DNA from: Marimonas arenosa
GTDB lineage: Bacteria > Pseudomonadota > Alphaproteobacteria > Rhodobacterales > Rhodobacteraceae
Assembly: GCF_030848945.1 (NCBI RefSeq)
Contig: NZ_JANHAX010000001.1
Coordinates: 992,001-1,056,000 of the forward strand
Direction of reading: 5' to 3'
DNA: 64,000 nt
In this document: positions 17,763 through 28,659 of the stretch, piece by piece
How positions within the stretch are numbered: the first letter of the stretch is position 1
How the letters are laid out: every line of letters begins with the position of its first letter
Notes under the pieces: generated by a model
What the model was told of the DNA's origin: nothing
Database searches by the model: none
Seen by the model: the letters and a program-made list of their open reading frames with translations, nothing else
Made by a program: the position numbers and the translations under genes

Positions 17763-18664
17763 CCCTCCAGCACCTGCTGGAACTCGCGCCACTCCCGCGC
17801 GCTCATGCCGGAGGTCTCGGCAGTGACCGTCTCCCCGCTCAGCATCCGCCGCAGGCAGTCCATCATCTGCGACGACATCGTCACCGCGCCCATGCGGTAA
17901 TCCTCGAACGCGCGATAGGCGAACGGCACCCAGTCGGCCACGACCTTGCAGATCGCGTCGGCATAGACCCGGATCTCAAATTGCGCATGCGCATCCGCCC
18001 TGAGCCGCAGGAAATGCAGCAGGTTGTGCAGGTCGACCTTCCAGTACCACTGGGTGTAGATGTTGGCCGGCAGGTTCATCCGCGCCAGTTCGCGCGCCAG
18101 CCCGATGCCGTCCTCGTCGATCATCGTCTGGTAATGGTCGTAACACCGCGCCGCGTCGCCCTTCAGCATCTCCAGCACCCGCGCGGTGTCCTCAGGGCTC
18201 AGCAGATCGCCCCGGCCCTGGTTGTTGACCACCGACTGGGCGTTGATCTGGTCCGGCGCGGGCATGTAGAACTCGCGGTCCAGGATCGAATAGCGCGCCG
18301 AATATTCGTTGACGTTCGCCGTGCGGTGCCGGATCCATTGCCGCGCCACGAACACCGGCAGTTTGACGTGCAGCTTGACCTCGCACATCTCGAACGGCGT
18401 CGAATGCCAGTGCCGCATCAGGTAACGGATCAGCCCCTCGTCGTTCTGGACTGACTTGGTGCCCTTGCCATAGCTCACCCGCGCCGCCTGGCAGATCGCC
18501 GCATCGTCGCCCATGTAGTCGATCACCCGCACGAAGCCATGATCCAGCACCGGGATCGCAGTATAAAGATGCTTCTCCATCCCTTCGCTCACCACCCGCA
18601 GGGTCTGATGCGGGTGGCTCCGCAACTCTTCGATCTCGGCCTGCTGCTCGGGGGTCACGGTCAT
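17759..18664 (-). CDS. thyX: Flavin-dependent thymidylate synthase
   Basis: 301 residues. ThyX makes dTMP from dUMP using FAD, NADPH and methylene-tetrahydrofolate. The diagnostic RHRxxS-type signature is [11 protein letters not shown] at residues 112-122, with SARYS following. The N-terminus ([15 protein letters not shown]) is typical; the ATG at 18664 is chosen because of the AAAGGACG ribosome site, and the ~30 extra upstream codons have no homology. Upstream on the minus strand a TATAGT hexamer may be the -10 element. The gene overlaps the AbiJ-like gene by four bases and so probably drives its translation. Confidence 0.96.
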   Translation of the reverse strand: MTVTPEQQAEIEELRSHPHQTLRVVSEGMEKHLYTAIPVLDHGFVRVIDYMGDDAAICQAARVSYGKGTKSVQNDEGLIRYLMRHWHSTPFEMCEVKLHVKLPVFVARQWIRHRTANVNEYSARYSILDREFYMPAPDQINAQSVVNNQGRGDLLSPEDTARVLEMLKGDAARCYDHYQTMIDEDGIGLARELARMNLPANIYTQWYWKVDLHNLLHFLRLRADAHAQFEIRVYADAICKVVADWVPFAYRAFEDYRMGAVTMSSQMMDCLRRMLSGETVTAETSGMSAREWREFQQVLEG

Positions 18665-18793
18665 CGGGGCGTCCTTTGTTACAAGAATGAGTCGCCCGCC
18701 ACTATATCTTGAGAGTTCCCACACAGGAACCACAAGCGACCGGGACATTCTGCCCACATGTCAAACATTTTTTTTCGTCGAATCAGGCGGCGA

Positions 18794-18822
18794 TTGACTT
18801 TCGATGCAACCCTCGCGATTCT
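18794..18822 (+). promoter_or_regulatory. Candidate sigma-70-type promoter for the surface lipoprotein/Slam operon
   Basis: TTGACT (18794-18799), a 17-base spacer, then GATTCT (18817-18822). The -35 is near consensus, the -10 is weak. Transcription would begin about 35 bases before the lipoprotein ATG. Confidence 0.35.
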
Positions 18823-18863
18823 ACGGCAAAACAAAACAAACGGATCGAGGCAGGATCAACATC

Positions 18864-19829
18864 ATGCGCATTTTGCGACAGGCACTCATATTGAGCGCGG
18901 TGGGCGGCTTTCTGATCGCCTGCGACAGCACCAACCCCTTCACCACCAACGGCGGCACAGGCGGCACCGGCGGCACCGGCGGCGGCACGACCCCGACCGG
19001 CGACACCATCCCGGCCAGTGTGGCCGGCAATGTCACGGCGGTCAGTTATTCTCCCGGCAGCGCCACCATCACCGTCGAGGGGATCAACCTCGACGAAGTG
19101 CCGTTTGCCGCTGTCTACCGCCGCAACCCGGCGCTCGACGTGCCGGGCTACCAGGCATACACGGCGCAGGATGATGCGCTCGACCGCCATGTCACCGCCT
19201 TCGTGATGCAGTCAGGCAATTCCGGCGCGGTCCGCGGCGCGGTCGTGGTGTCCGGCGGCCAGTTCAACCGCTATTTCGGCGGCGTCTACTACGAGCGCGA
19301 CAACTATTCCCCGGCCACGGGACAGGTGTCCTATGCCGGGCGCTACGCCGGCCTGACCAACGTTCCGGGCGACGGCGGCGACCTGATCCCGGTGCCGCCG
19401 GGCATTGATCCGTCGCTGGTCCCGGTCGACGCGGCCGAGGTGACGGGCCGGATCTTCCTCAACGCCAACTTCGCCGACAATTCCGTCAATGGCGGCATCT
19501 ATAACCGGGTTCTGACCGACTATGCCGTCGCCTTGCCCGACCTGGCGCTGATCGCCACCGACATCGCCGATGACGGCAGCTTCTCCGGCACCGTCGAATA
19601 TTCCGGGGTGGTCGGCGAAACCATCGGCGAATATGCCGGTATCTTCGGTGGGCCAGATGCCGAATCCGTGGCCGGCGGCGTCCGCCTGAACGAATGGGAT
19701 GGCAAAGGCAATCCGCTGGGCTTCGAAAACGAAGAGGAATACGGGGTCTTCGTCCTCGATCAATGCGGCACGGCAGGTGCCTCCGCGGCGATCTGCGCCG
19801 ATGTGAACCCCGGTGCGGGTGTGCCTTAA
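18864..19829 (+). CDS. Putative Slam-dependent surface lipoprotein (TbpB-like barrel)
   Basis: 321 residues. Signal peptide with lipobox LIAC; the lipidated cysteine is residue 20 (MRILRQALILSAVGGFLIAC). A Gly/Thr-rich flexible linker (TNGGTGGTGGTGGGTTPTG) follows, then a beta-rich domain. Near the C-terminus GIFGGPDAESVAGGVRL closely follows the 'G-x-F-x-G-P-x-A-x-E-x-x-G-G' motif of TbpB/fHbp-type barrels carried by lipoproteins that are flipped to the cell surface by Slam. The next gene encodes a Slam-like protein, overlapping by 17 bases. The ligand is not deducible. ATG at 18864 has a GAGGCAGG ribosome site; the longer in-frame start adds 20 residues before the signal. Confidence 0.8.
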   Translation: MRILRQALILSAVGGFLIACDSTNPFTTNGGTGGTGGTGGGTTPTGDTIPASVAGNVTAVSYSPGSATITVEGINLDEVPFAAVYRRNPALDVPGYQAYTAQDDALDRHVTAFVMQSGNSGAVRGAVVVSGGQFNRYFGGVYYERDNYSPATGQVSYAGRYAGLTNVPGDGGDLIPVPPGIDPSLVPVDAAEVTGRIFLNANFADNSVNGGIYNRVLTDYAVALPDLALIATDIADDGSFSGTVEYSGVVGETIGEYAGIFGGPDAESVAGGVRLNEWDGKGNPLGFENEEEYGVFVLDQCGTAGASAAICADVNPGAGVP

Positions 19830-21258
19830 GCGCGCGGTCCGATGCGCGCTGGCCGCCGCGCTGCTTTTCGCGGCGGCTCCCTCGGGCGCAGAAGACCGTA
19901 GCGTCACCCTCAGCATTCCGCAGGCTCGTTCTGCGGCGCTGGCCGCCTATTCCAACGGCGACTACGCGCTTGCTATCCAGTTGGCCAAGGGTCTCCTGCA
20001 GGCCGATCCCGAGGATCCGCAAGCCTATTATATCATCGCCCATGCCTACAGCCGGCTGGGCGATGCCGGCCTGTCGCGTCGGGCCGCTGGCTATGCCTTC
20101 CGCTACTCCGACCACGAGCTCGACCGCTACAACACCGCCCAGCTCGCCGCCCGCATGGCGCTGAAGGACGAGCGCCACACGCTGGCGCAGTACTGGCTGC
20201 GCCGCTCCTATGACTACGTGCCCAACGAACGCCTGCGTAAACAGGCCGTCGCCGATTTCAAACTGCTGCGGGCGCAGAACCCCTGGACGGTGCAGCTCGG
20301 CTTCTCGGTCGACCCCTCCGACAACGTCAATTCCGGGGCTCAGGATCCGGTGAACGATATCGACGGGCTCGACACCACGCCGCTCGACCTCACGCCCTCG
20401 GCTCTGGCGCTGTCCGGCACGACCGTCAATGCCCGTGTCAACGGCGCCTACCGGCTGTCGCGCAGCCGCAATGCCGAAACCCACCTGCAATTTCATGCCT
20501 CGACACGCCAGGTCATCCTGTCGCGAGAGGCGCGGCAGCAACTGCAGAGCAGCCCCTTCCCCTCCGAACAGGCTCTCACGGGCGCGGATTTCTCCAGCAT
20601 CTACGCCAAGATCGGGCTGTCGCACGCCTTCCGCCTGGGCACCTCGCCCGAGGCGCCGAAAGGCAACGGCTACGGGCGCCTCCGGGCGGCCTATGCCGAA
20701 AGCTGGTATTCCGGACAACGCTATTTCCGTGCCTATTCGCTCGAAGCCGAGCGCGGTTTCCGGCTGAGCGGGTCGCGCAATCTGTCGCTTGCCGCCGAAG
20801 TGACCCGGCGCAACTATGATCGCCCGAACAGAGAATCCACCACCGGCGAGCTGAGCGCGGTGTTGCGCCAAGACCTGGCCGGGGGCGATCAACTGGCGTT
20901 GGGGCTGTCTGTGGCGGAAACCGAAAGCGACTACGGCAATTTCCGCAAGCGCCGCGCCGCGCTGCACCTCGGCTACGACGTCGGGCGCAAGATCGGGCCG
21001 GCCAAGCTGTCCTTCGTGATCGGCGCCTCGCTGTCCGAATACCCCGAATACCGGTTGCTGACAGGGCTGTTCACGCTGACCACGCTGCAGCGCGAAGACA
21101 AGTCGCTGTTTGGTGGCGTAACCGTCCATTTCGAGGATTACGGCTTCGCCGGTTTCGCCCCCACTCTCAGCTTGCGCGGCCGCAAGACCGAATCCAATGT
21201 CGGACGCTTTGACACCGAGGAGATGACGCTGTCTATTGGCCTCAGATCAAATTTCTGA
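19813..21258 (+). CDS. Slam-like surface lipoprotein assembly modifier (TPR + beta-barrel)
   Basis: 481 residues from a GTG start at 19813, inside the 3' end of the lipoprotein gene. Order: signal peptide (ALAAALLFAAAPSGAED), a TPR-type helical periplasmic domain (residues ~35-150: ALAAYSNGDYALAIQLAKGLLQADPEDPQAYYIIAHAYSRLGD), then the junction NPWTVQLGFSVDPSDNVNSG that begins the 14-strand outer-membrane barrel (DUF560-type), ending in SIGLRSNF with the C-terminal Phe of outer-membrane barrels. Slam proteins move specific lipoproteins across the outer membrane; the adjacent lipoprotein is the obvious client. An alternative is a general TPR porin, but the junction motif and pairing argue for Slam. 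Confidence 0.82.
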   Translation: MRVCLKRAVRCALAAALLFAAAPSGAEDRSVTLSIPQARSAALAAYSNGDYALAIQLAKGLLQADPEDPQAYYIIAHAYSRLGDAGLSRRAAGYAFRYSDHELDRYNTAQLAARMALKDERHTLAQYWLRRSYDYVPNERLRKQAVADFKLLRAQNPWTVQLGFSVDPSDNVNSGAQDPVNDIDGLDTTPLDLTPSALALSGTTVNARVNGAYRLSRSRNAETHLQFHASTRQVILSREARQQLQSSPFPSEQALTGADFSSIYAKIGLSHAFRLGTSPEAPKGNGYGRLRAAYAESWYSGQRYFRAYSLEAERGFRLSGSRNLSLAAEVTRRNYDRPNRESTTGELSAVLRQDLAGGDQLALGLSVAETESDYGNFRKRRAALHLGYDVGRKIGPAKLSFVIGASLSEYPEYRLLTGLFTLTTLQREDKSLFGGVTVHFEDYGFAGFAPTLSLRGRKTESNVGRFDTEEMTLSIGLRSNF

Positions 21259-21273
21259 GCCGGAGCACGTCAC

Positions 21274-21702
21274 ATGCATCTCAAATATCTCCACACCATG
21301 GTCCGGGTGAAGGACCTGGAAAAATCCATGGCCTTCTACGAACTTCTGGGTCTCCAGAAGACCCGTCACTACGATAGCGAACAGGGCCGCTTCACGCTGA
21401 TCTTCATGGCACCGCCGGACCAGCCGGACTGCCCTGTCGAGCTCACCTACAACTGGGACGGCGACGACGGGCTGCCCTCGGACAGCCGCCATTTCGGTCA
21501 TCTCGCCTATGAGGTCGGCAACATTTACGAGATGTGCCAGCACCTGATGGACAACGGTGTGGTGATCAACCGCCCGCCGCGCGACGGCCGCATGGCCTTC
21601 GTCCGAAGCCCTGACAACATCTCGATCGAACTGCTGCAGAAAGGCGACCCGCTGCCGCCGGAAGAGCCCTGGGCCAGCATGGAAAACACCGGCCACTGGT
21701 AA
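21274..21702 (+). CDS. gloA: Lactoylglutathione lyase (glyoxalase I)
   Basis: 142 residues. It isomerises the hemithioacetal of methylglyoxal and glutathione to S-lactoylglutathione. The four metal ligands of the E. coli type are present: His7 (LHTMVRV), Glu56 (CPVELTYNW), His76 (HFGHLAYEV) and Glu119 (NISIELLQ). The length fits the short nickel-type enzymes, although the protein carries a C-terminal extension ending in GHW. It follows the Slam gene by 15 bases and overlaps the next start by one base (TAATG), so it may share the transcript. Confidence 0.93.
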   Translation: MHLKYLHTMVRVKDLEKSMAFYELLGLQKTRHYDSEQGRFTLIFMAPPDQPDCPVELTYNWDGDDGLPSDSRHFGHLAYEVGNIYEMCQHLMDNGVVINRPPRDGRMAFVRSPDNISIELLQKGDPLPPEEPWASMENTGHW

Positions 21703-22406
21703 TGTGGCGCGCCGCGGCGCTTGTCACCGCAATGCTGGCGGGCGACCCGGCGAAGGCCGCCTGCCGCCAGGCGCTGGCGCTCGGGCTCGACGTTTCGGGC
21801 TCGGTCGACAGCCCCGAGTATGCGCTGCAACGGCGGGGACTGGCCAACGCCCTGCGCCACCCCGAGGTCACCGAGGCCCTGCTGGCGCTGCCACAGGCGC
21901 CGGTTGAACTGATGGTCTATGAATGGAGCGCCCCCGGCGCGGCGCGGGTGATCCTGCCCTGGACCGCGATCACCGCGGCCGCCGTGCTCGAAAGCGCCGC
22001 GAACCGCATCGCCACCGCGCCGCGCACCGGCCTGCCGTCCTCGACCGCGCTGGGGGCGGCCATGCGTTTCGGCATCACCGCGCTGGCGCCGCGCCCCTGT
22101 TGGCGCCGCACGCTCGATCTCTCGGGCGACGGCAAGTCCAACACCGGCCCGCCACCCGCCCCGGTCCGGGCCGAGGCCGCCGCCGCCGGCATCACCATCA
22201 ACGCCCTGGTCATCGGCGCCGACGCACCGGCCACGGGCGATGCCCGCTATGTCGAGATCGGCGAGCTGACCGCCTATTTTCGCTTCAACGTGATCGCCGG
22301 GCCCGGGGCCTTTACCGAACCGGCCTTCGGCTTTTCCGACTACGAGGCCGCCATGGTCCGCAAGCTCAAGCGCGAACTCGAAGGGCTGGTGGTTTCACGG
22401 CGCTGA
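21702..22406 (+). CDS. DUF1194 family protein with von Willebrand A fold
   Basis: 234 residues. A short signal-like N-terminus (MWRAAALVTAMLAGDPAKA) is followed by LALGLDVSGSVDSPEY, in which Asp30, Ser32 and Ser34 form the MIDAS metal site. LDLSGDGKSNTG near residue 140 is the second MIDAS element, and INALVIGAD a core strand. DUF1194 proteins are exported VWA-fold proteins, probable adhesion or complex-assembly factors; no specific role is known. Start chosen at ATG 21702, which shares one base with the gloA stop. Confidence 0.85.
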   Translation: MWRAAALVTAMLAGDPAKAACRQALALGLDVSGSVDSPEYALQRRGLANALRHPEVTEALLALPQAPVELMVYEWSAPGAARVILPWTAITAAAVLESAANRIATAPRTGLPSSTALGAAMRFGITALAPRPCWRRTLDLSGDGKSNTGPPPAPVRAEAAAAGITINALVIGADAPATGDARYVEIGELTAYFRFNVIAGPGAFTEPAFGFSDYEAAMVRKLKRELEGLVVSRR

Positions 22407-22557
22407 CCAGCGGCTTGCCTGCAAAACCGGCCCCCGACCAGAGTGCGTCGCGCCAGTTCGATGACCCGGTTACTTGGTCTCTTCAGGCTGCGTCGGGGCA
22501 GACGGCTTCAACCTGGCGCGGTTGTCGGTTTCGAATTGGCGCCGCCAATCCGACCGA

Positions 22558-22676
22558 CTGGGGGGCCACCCCCCCAGACCCCCCGGGATATTTGCTGAAA
22601 GAGGAAGACAGGCGCGTCCGCCTTCATCTGACCAAAATTATCCCGGAGGGGGTGTGGGGGAGGCAGCGCCTCCCCC
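22558..22676. repeat. Two head-to-head copies of the AAATATCCCGGGG hairpin element (B and C)
   Basis: Copy B is on the minus strand (22558-22608): CTTCCTCTTTCAGC, AAATATCCCGGGGGG, then a CTGGGGGG/CCCCCCAG hairpin. Copy C is on the plus strand (22621-22676): CTTCATCTGACC, AAAATTATCCCGG, then GGGGGAGGC-AGC-GCCTCCCCC. The two diverge from a ~12-base centre. Together with copy A (15006-15062) they show a dispersed family. The surrounding gap (22407-22945) holds no recognised gene. Confidence 0.65.
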
Positions 22677-22945
22677 GTCTCGGTCGGATCGCGGCGCGCG
22701 ACCCGAAAAGGCACCGTCCGCTTCGGGCCGGAACCACCATTCCGGCGCAATTCCGAAACCGGCCCGCAAACCGAACCGCCAGACCATGAGCGCGTTCCCC
22801 CGCTCAACCGGACCACGCGCCACCGCGCCGAAGACGCGCCTCGTTTCGGCTTCGGTCCGAAAGGCATTTCCGCGGCCCGCCCCAATTGTCGCCCGAAGGT
22901 GTTGCGGGTGGCGGCTGGGCAACGCCCGAGGGCGACAAGTCCACC

Positions 22946-23347
22946 TCAGTCTTTCAGCAGACGATCCGCTTTCTTGCGCACCAGGACCGCGCGCAGATCG
23001 TGCATCGCCAAGAGCAGCACATCGGTCACATCCTCGAGCTGCGCGTCCGTGGCCCGCGACTGGGCCCAGTGGGTGGTGAGGTTGAGGTAATCCACCGCCC
23101 GGTGAATGTCGTCGATATCGCGGGCCGCCAGCACCGCCTCGCGCTCTGCCATCCAGTCGCGGATCACCGCCATGTCCTTGTCCGTGAGCTCACGCTGGCC
23201 ATGCGGTTTGATCTCGCCGTTGCGGATGTTGATGACGGCGATCTGGTCCATCTCGATCCGGCGCTGACGGTTTTCGGTGTCCACCCGGAACACGAAGGCG
23301 CCGTTTTCCCGCACCCGGAAATAGTAGTCTGGCAGATCGGTCGCCAT
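22946..23347 (-). CDS. Conserved hypothetical protein
   Basis: 133 residues, soluble, no signal peptide. An N-terminal strand-rich part (DLPDYYFRVRENGAFVFRVDTENRQRRIEMDQIAVINIRNGEIKP) is followed by helices (LTDKDMAVIRDWMAEREAVLA, DDIHRAVDYLNLTTHWAQ, LEDVTDVLLLAMHDLRAVLVRKKADRLLKD). The codon use is typical of the genome and the protein is even in composition, so it is a real gene. I do not recognise its family. It stands alone between the repeat-rich gap and the aminotransferase. Confidence 0.7.
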   Translation of the reverse strand: MATDLPDYYFRVRENGAFVFRVDTENRQRRIEMDQIAVINIRNGEIKPHGQRELTDKDMAVIRDWMAEREAVLAARDIDDIHRAVDYLNLTTHWAQSRATDAQLEDVTDVLLLAMHDLRAVLVRKKADRLLKD

Positions 23348-23509
23348 CGGATCCTTCGCTCACTTTCACCTTCAGGGATTACCTGCTGCCGGTTGCAAGA
23401 GCAATGCCGCATTGAACCCAACGCTGCCCATGCGACAGCCGGTCTTTTGGGGTTGGCAAGCGACCCCCTGGCCCCGCGGCTCTCGTGCCGGCGGAACCGG
23501 CCGCCCGCC

Positions 23510-25488
<1,979 letters not shown>

Positions 25489-25614
25489 CCGGCCGCGCCG
25501 ACCGGCGCTTGCGCGCAATGCATCGCATTTTAGCGAATGACACGCAGGATTTAACGGATTTTTCGGCTTTTTGCACCAGTTTGCCTCCCCGAGCAGTTGC
25601 GACGGAGACACGGG

Positions 25615-26127
25615 ATGAGCATGCACGCACCAGTTGGCAAAGGGTCGATCAGCGACGGATCCGAAGCCGGTTTCATGACGGGCTATCTCGAAACGCTGTC
25701 GCTGGTCGAGCGGCTGCACCGCCTGCTGCTTGACGTCATCAAGGACGAATTCGAACGCGTCGGCGTGCTCGAAATCAACGCGGTCCAGGCGCTGCTGCTG
25801 TTCAATATCGGCGACAACGAGGTGACCGCGGGCGAACTGAAATCACGCGGCTACTACCAGGGCTCGAATGTCAGCTACAATCTCAAGAAGCTGGTGGACA
25901 TGGGCTACATGCACCACCAGCGCTGCGAAATCGACCGCCGCTCGGTGCGGGTGCGGCTGACCGAAAAAGGGCGCGAGATCCGCCACTTGGTGCAGACCCT
26001 GTTCGCCCGCCATGCCGAGGGGCTGGTGCAAAAGCGCGTGCTCAGCCCTGCCGGGCTGGACGACATCACCACCTCATTGCGCCGGGTCGAGCGGTATTGG
26101 ACCGATCAGATCCGCTACATCTACTGA
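25615..26127 (+). CDS. ldtR: MarR-family winged-helix regulator (LdtR-type)
   Basis: 170 residues. The winged-helix core covers roughly 30-145: LERLHRLLLDVIKDEFERVG-type dimer helix, then VTAGELKSRGYYQGSNVSYNLKKLVDMGYM (recognition helix) and the wing CEIDRRSVRVRLTEKGREI. The RGYYQGSNVSYNLKKL recognition helix is characteristic of the LdtR group of alphaproteobacteria, which controls L,D-transpeptidase and stress genes in Liberibacter/Rhizobiales. The target here is not visible. ATG at 25615 follows ACGGAGACACGGG. Single-gene transcript, convergent with the MATE gene. Confidence 0.88.
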   Translation: MSMHAPVGKGSISDGSEAGFMTGYLETLSLVERLHRLLLDVIKDEFERVGVLEINAVQALLLFNIGDNEVTAGELKSRGYYQGSNVSYNLKKLVDMGYMHHQRCEIDRRSVRVRLTEKGREIRHLVQTLFARHAEGLVQKRVLSPAGLDDITTSLRRVERYWTDQIRYIY

Positions 26128-26295
26128 AAACGCGAAACCCGTGTCTCCGGTGCGCTGCGCTCGACGCGCGGTTCGGACACAAGCTTTCGCCGCACGCCGC
26201 TTGCCAGGGGCAGACAATGCCGCCGGCCGGGCGAACCGGGCCTGCCTCGGCCTCCCCGTTTGGCATCGCTCCGGCCCGGGCCACGCGCGCCCGCG

Positions 26296-27657
26296 TCACG
26301 GCGCCGGAACGGCAGCCTGCATCGCCCGCGCCCAGAACCGCCACATCAGCAGCCCGGCCGCCACCGCCAGCCCGATGGCCAGCCCCAGCCACACCCCGAC
26401 CCCGCCCAGCCCGGCGGGAAACCCCAACCCATAGCTCACCGGCACGCCGATCACCCAATAGGCTACCACCGCCATCAGCATCGGTACCTTGGTGTCCTGC
26501 ACGCCGCGCAGCAGCCCCAGCGCGATCACTTGCGCCGCGTCGACCAACTGGAACAGCGCCGCCGCCGCCATCAGCACCACGCCCACCGCCAGCACCTCGC
26601 CGCGCTGCGGATCGGACGGGTCGAGGAATAGCCCCACCAGCCAGCCCGGCACCGCCAGGAACACCACCACCGCCAGCAGCGCGACGGCCATCGACACCGC
26701 GGTCACGACCCGCGCCCCACGGCGCAGATCGGTGCCATCGCGCCGGCCCACCGCCCGCCCGGCCCGTACCGTGGCGGCGCTGCTCAGTCCGAGATGGATC
26801 ATGAAGGTGGCCGAGCTGAGTTGCAGCGCGATCCCGTGGGCGGCCAGCGCCGCCGCGCCCAGCCAGCCCATCATCACGCTGCTGGCGGCGAACAGGCTGG
26901 TTTCCGCCAGGATGGTCAGCCCGATCGGCAAACCCAGTCGCGCGACCAGCGCCAGCGCCGCCCAGTCGGGCCGCCACAGACGCACGAACAGCGCATGCTG
27001 GTTGGCCCGGACCAGGACATAGACCAGCAGCGCCAGGAACATGACCATTTGGGCCACGAAAGACGCCATCGCCGCGCCGCGAATACCCAGCTCGGGCGCG
27101 CCCCAGTTGCCGAAGATCAGCACATAGTTGGCCACCGCGTTGATCACGGCCGCCGCCACCGTGCCCCAGAGCACGATCGCGGTGCGCTCCAGCGCCGAAA
27201 GATAGCTTTTCAGCACCATGCCCAACAGCGAGAAGACGATGGCAAACCCGGCGATCTGCATGTATTGCGCCGCCAGTTCCGCCACCCCCGGCGCCTGGCC
27301 CAGCAGCAGCAGAAGCGGCCGCGCGAAGACGAAAACCGGGAAACAGGCCACCGCAAAACCCACCGACGCCCAGAGCCCCATCCGCGTCACCCGGCGCACC
27401 CGGGTCGCATCCTCCGCCGCCTCCGCCTCGGCCACCAGCGGCATCACCGCCAGCGCCAGCCCCGAGCCGAACAGGAACAGCACGAAGATCACCATGCCGC
27501 CCAGCACCTCGCCGGCCAGCGCCTCGACATCGTACCAGCCCAGCATTACCGCATCGGTCAGCGTGATCGCGAACTGCGCCAGGTTGCCACCGATCAACGG
27601 CAGCCCCAGCCCCAGGACCGCCCGCAGATGGCCACCATATGTCAAGGGATCACGCAT
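26296..27657 (-). CDS. MATE-family multidrug/toxin efflux protein
   Basis: 453 residues with twelve predicted membrane helices in two MatE halves. N-terminal GLGLPLIGGNLAQFAITLTDAVMLGWYDVEALAG and the matching second-half LARLGLPIGLTILAETSLFAASSVMMGWLGAAALAAHGIALQ show the internal repeat of NorM-type pumps, which couple sodium or proton influx to export of cationic compounds. Length is normal. The gene is alone; the upstream 95 bases to the metal-transport gene hold its likely promoter-free spacer or terminator. Confidence 0.9.
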   Translation of the reverse strand: MRDPLTYGGHLRAVLGLGLPLIGGNLAQFAITLTDAVMLGWYDVEALAGEVLGGMVIFVLFLFGSGLALAVMPLVAEAEAAEDATRVRRVTRMGLWASVGFAVACFPVFVFARPLLLLLGQAPGVAELAAQYMQIAGFAIVFSLLGMVLKSYLSALERTAIVLWGTVAAAVINAVANYVLIFGNWGAPELGIRGAAMASFVAQMVMFLALLVYVLVRANQHALFVRLWRPDWAALALVARLGLPIGLTILAETSLFAASSVMMGWLGAAALAAHGIALQLSSATFMIHLGLSSAATVRAGRAVGRRDGTDLRRGARVVTAVSMAVALLAVVVFLAVPGWLVGLFLDPSDPQRGEVLAVGVVLMAAAALFQLVDAAQVIALGLLRGVQDTKVPMLMAVVAYWVIGVPVSYGLGFPAGLGGVGVWLGLAIGLAVAAGLLMWRFWARAMQAAVPAP

Positions 27658-27753
27658 GGCGGCATGCCTTACGCCCCGCCTCGCGCAGGGGCAAGCCCGT
27701 CGACCCGCGCGCCCCGACGGAACCGCCCGAGATCGCCCGGGTCGCGAATGGCG

Positions 27754-28659
27754 CTAGATCGCCGCCAGCGCCAGCTGCGCCGCCACTACCGCCACCAGCG
27801 CCCCGGCGCACAGCTCGATCAGCGACGCCGTCCGTGCCGCCGCCGTGCCGCTCATCGCCTGTGCCAGCGCCCCCTCACGCATGCTCACCGACAACCCCGC
27901 CACGGCCACCGTCACGCTGGCCGTGCCCAGCCCCATCACGAAGGCGCCGGCGATCCCGGCCAGGTCGATGCCCATCCGCCAGGTCAGGATCAGCAGGAAA
28001 ACCGCCCCGGTGCAGGGTCGCAGGGCCACCGACGTGATCACCACCAGCGCGTCACGCCAGTTCCTCACCTCCGCTGCCTCCTCCAGGCTCACCCCGTGCT
28101 TGTGTCCGCAGGAACAGGTGCCATCCTCGTGTACCTGATGCCCGTCCTGCACCTGATGCACCCGCACCGCCCAAAACCGCCGCGCACCGCGCAGCAGAAG
28201 CCACAGCCCGACCAGCGCAATCGCGCCATAGGAGACCGGCTCCAGCAGGCGGTCGGCGACGTCCACCATCCGCTCGCGGGTCCAGTTGAAGGCGAAAACC
28301 CCGGCATAGACCAACACCACCGCGGTGCCCGCCTGGGCCAGGCTCGCAGCCAGCGCCAGGCCCATCAGGCGGCGCATCGGCACGCGCCGGCCCAGCCCGT
28401 AGCCGCCGATCACCAGCTTGCCATGCCCCGGCCCGGCGGCGTGAAAGAACCCATAGGCGAAACACAGGCCCATCAGCCCGGCCCAGGCCGCGCCATCGCC
28501 GGCGCGCAACTGCCGGAGCGTGCCCGCCATGGCGTTCTGCACGTCGCGCTGACCCGCCGCCGCCCAGGCTTTCAGGGCTTCGAGCCCGCCGAACCCCCAC
28601 AGCCACAGCGCCAGTGCCAGTCCGGCGACAAGCGGCAGGATCAGGAGCCCGCGGCGCAC
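27754..28659 (-). CDS. NicO/ZevB-type metal transporter (nickel/cobalt/zinc)
   Basis: 301 residues, six to seven membrane helices. The family signature FAYGFFHAAGPGHGKLVIGGYGLG lies near residues 65-90. A central His/Cys-rich loop (HQVQDGHQVHEDGTCSCGHKHG) is a likely metal sensor/acceptor. ALRPCTGAVFLL near residue 225 is the second conserved motif. Paired with a DUF1007 periplasmic protein, as in the Haemophilus ZevAB zinc system and RcnA-like exporters; direction and metal cannot be decided from sequence. It overlaps the DUF1007 gene by 19 bases. Confidence 0.85.
   Translation of the reverse strand: MRRGLLILPLVAGLALALWLWGFGGLEALKAWAAAGQRDVQNAMAGTLRQLRAGDGAAWAGLMGLCFAYGFFHAAGPGHGKLVIGGYGLGRRVPMRRLMGLALAASLAQAGTAVVLVYAGVFAFNWTRERMVDVADRLLEPVSYGAIALVGLWLLLRGARRFWAVRVHQVQDGHQVHEDGTCSCGHKHGVSLEEAAEVRNWRDALVVITSVALRPCTGAVFLLILTWRMGIDLAGIAGAFVMGLGTASVTVAVAGLSVSMREGALAQAMSGTAAARTASLIELCAGALVAVVAAQLALAAI

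Noticed and set aside
18945..18990. GGC-rich simple repeat in the lipoprotein gene as a phase-variable tract
   Set aside because: The repeat units are in-frame Gly-Gly-Thr codons that form the tether; a change in unit number would not shift the frame.
26066..26977. Minus-strand frame at the MATE gene end
   Set aside because: Low-complexity Gly/Arg/Ala translation in a shadow frame of the MATE transporter.
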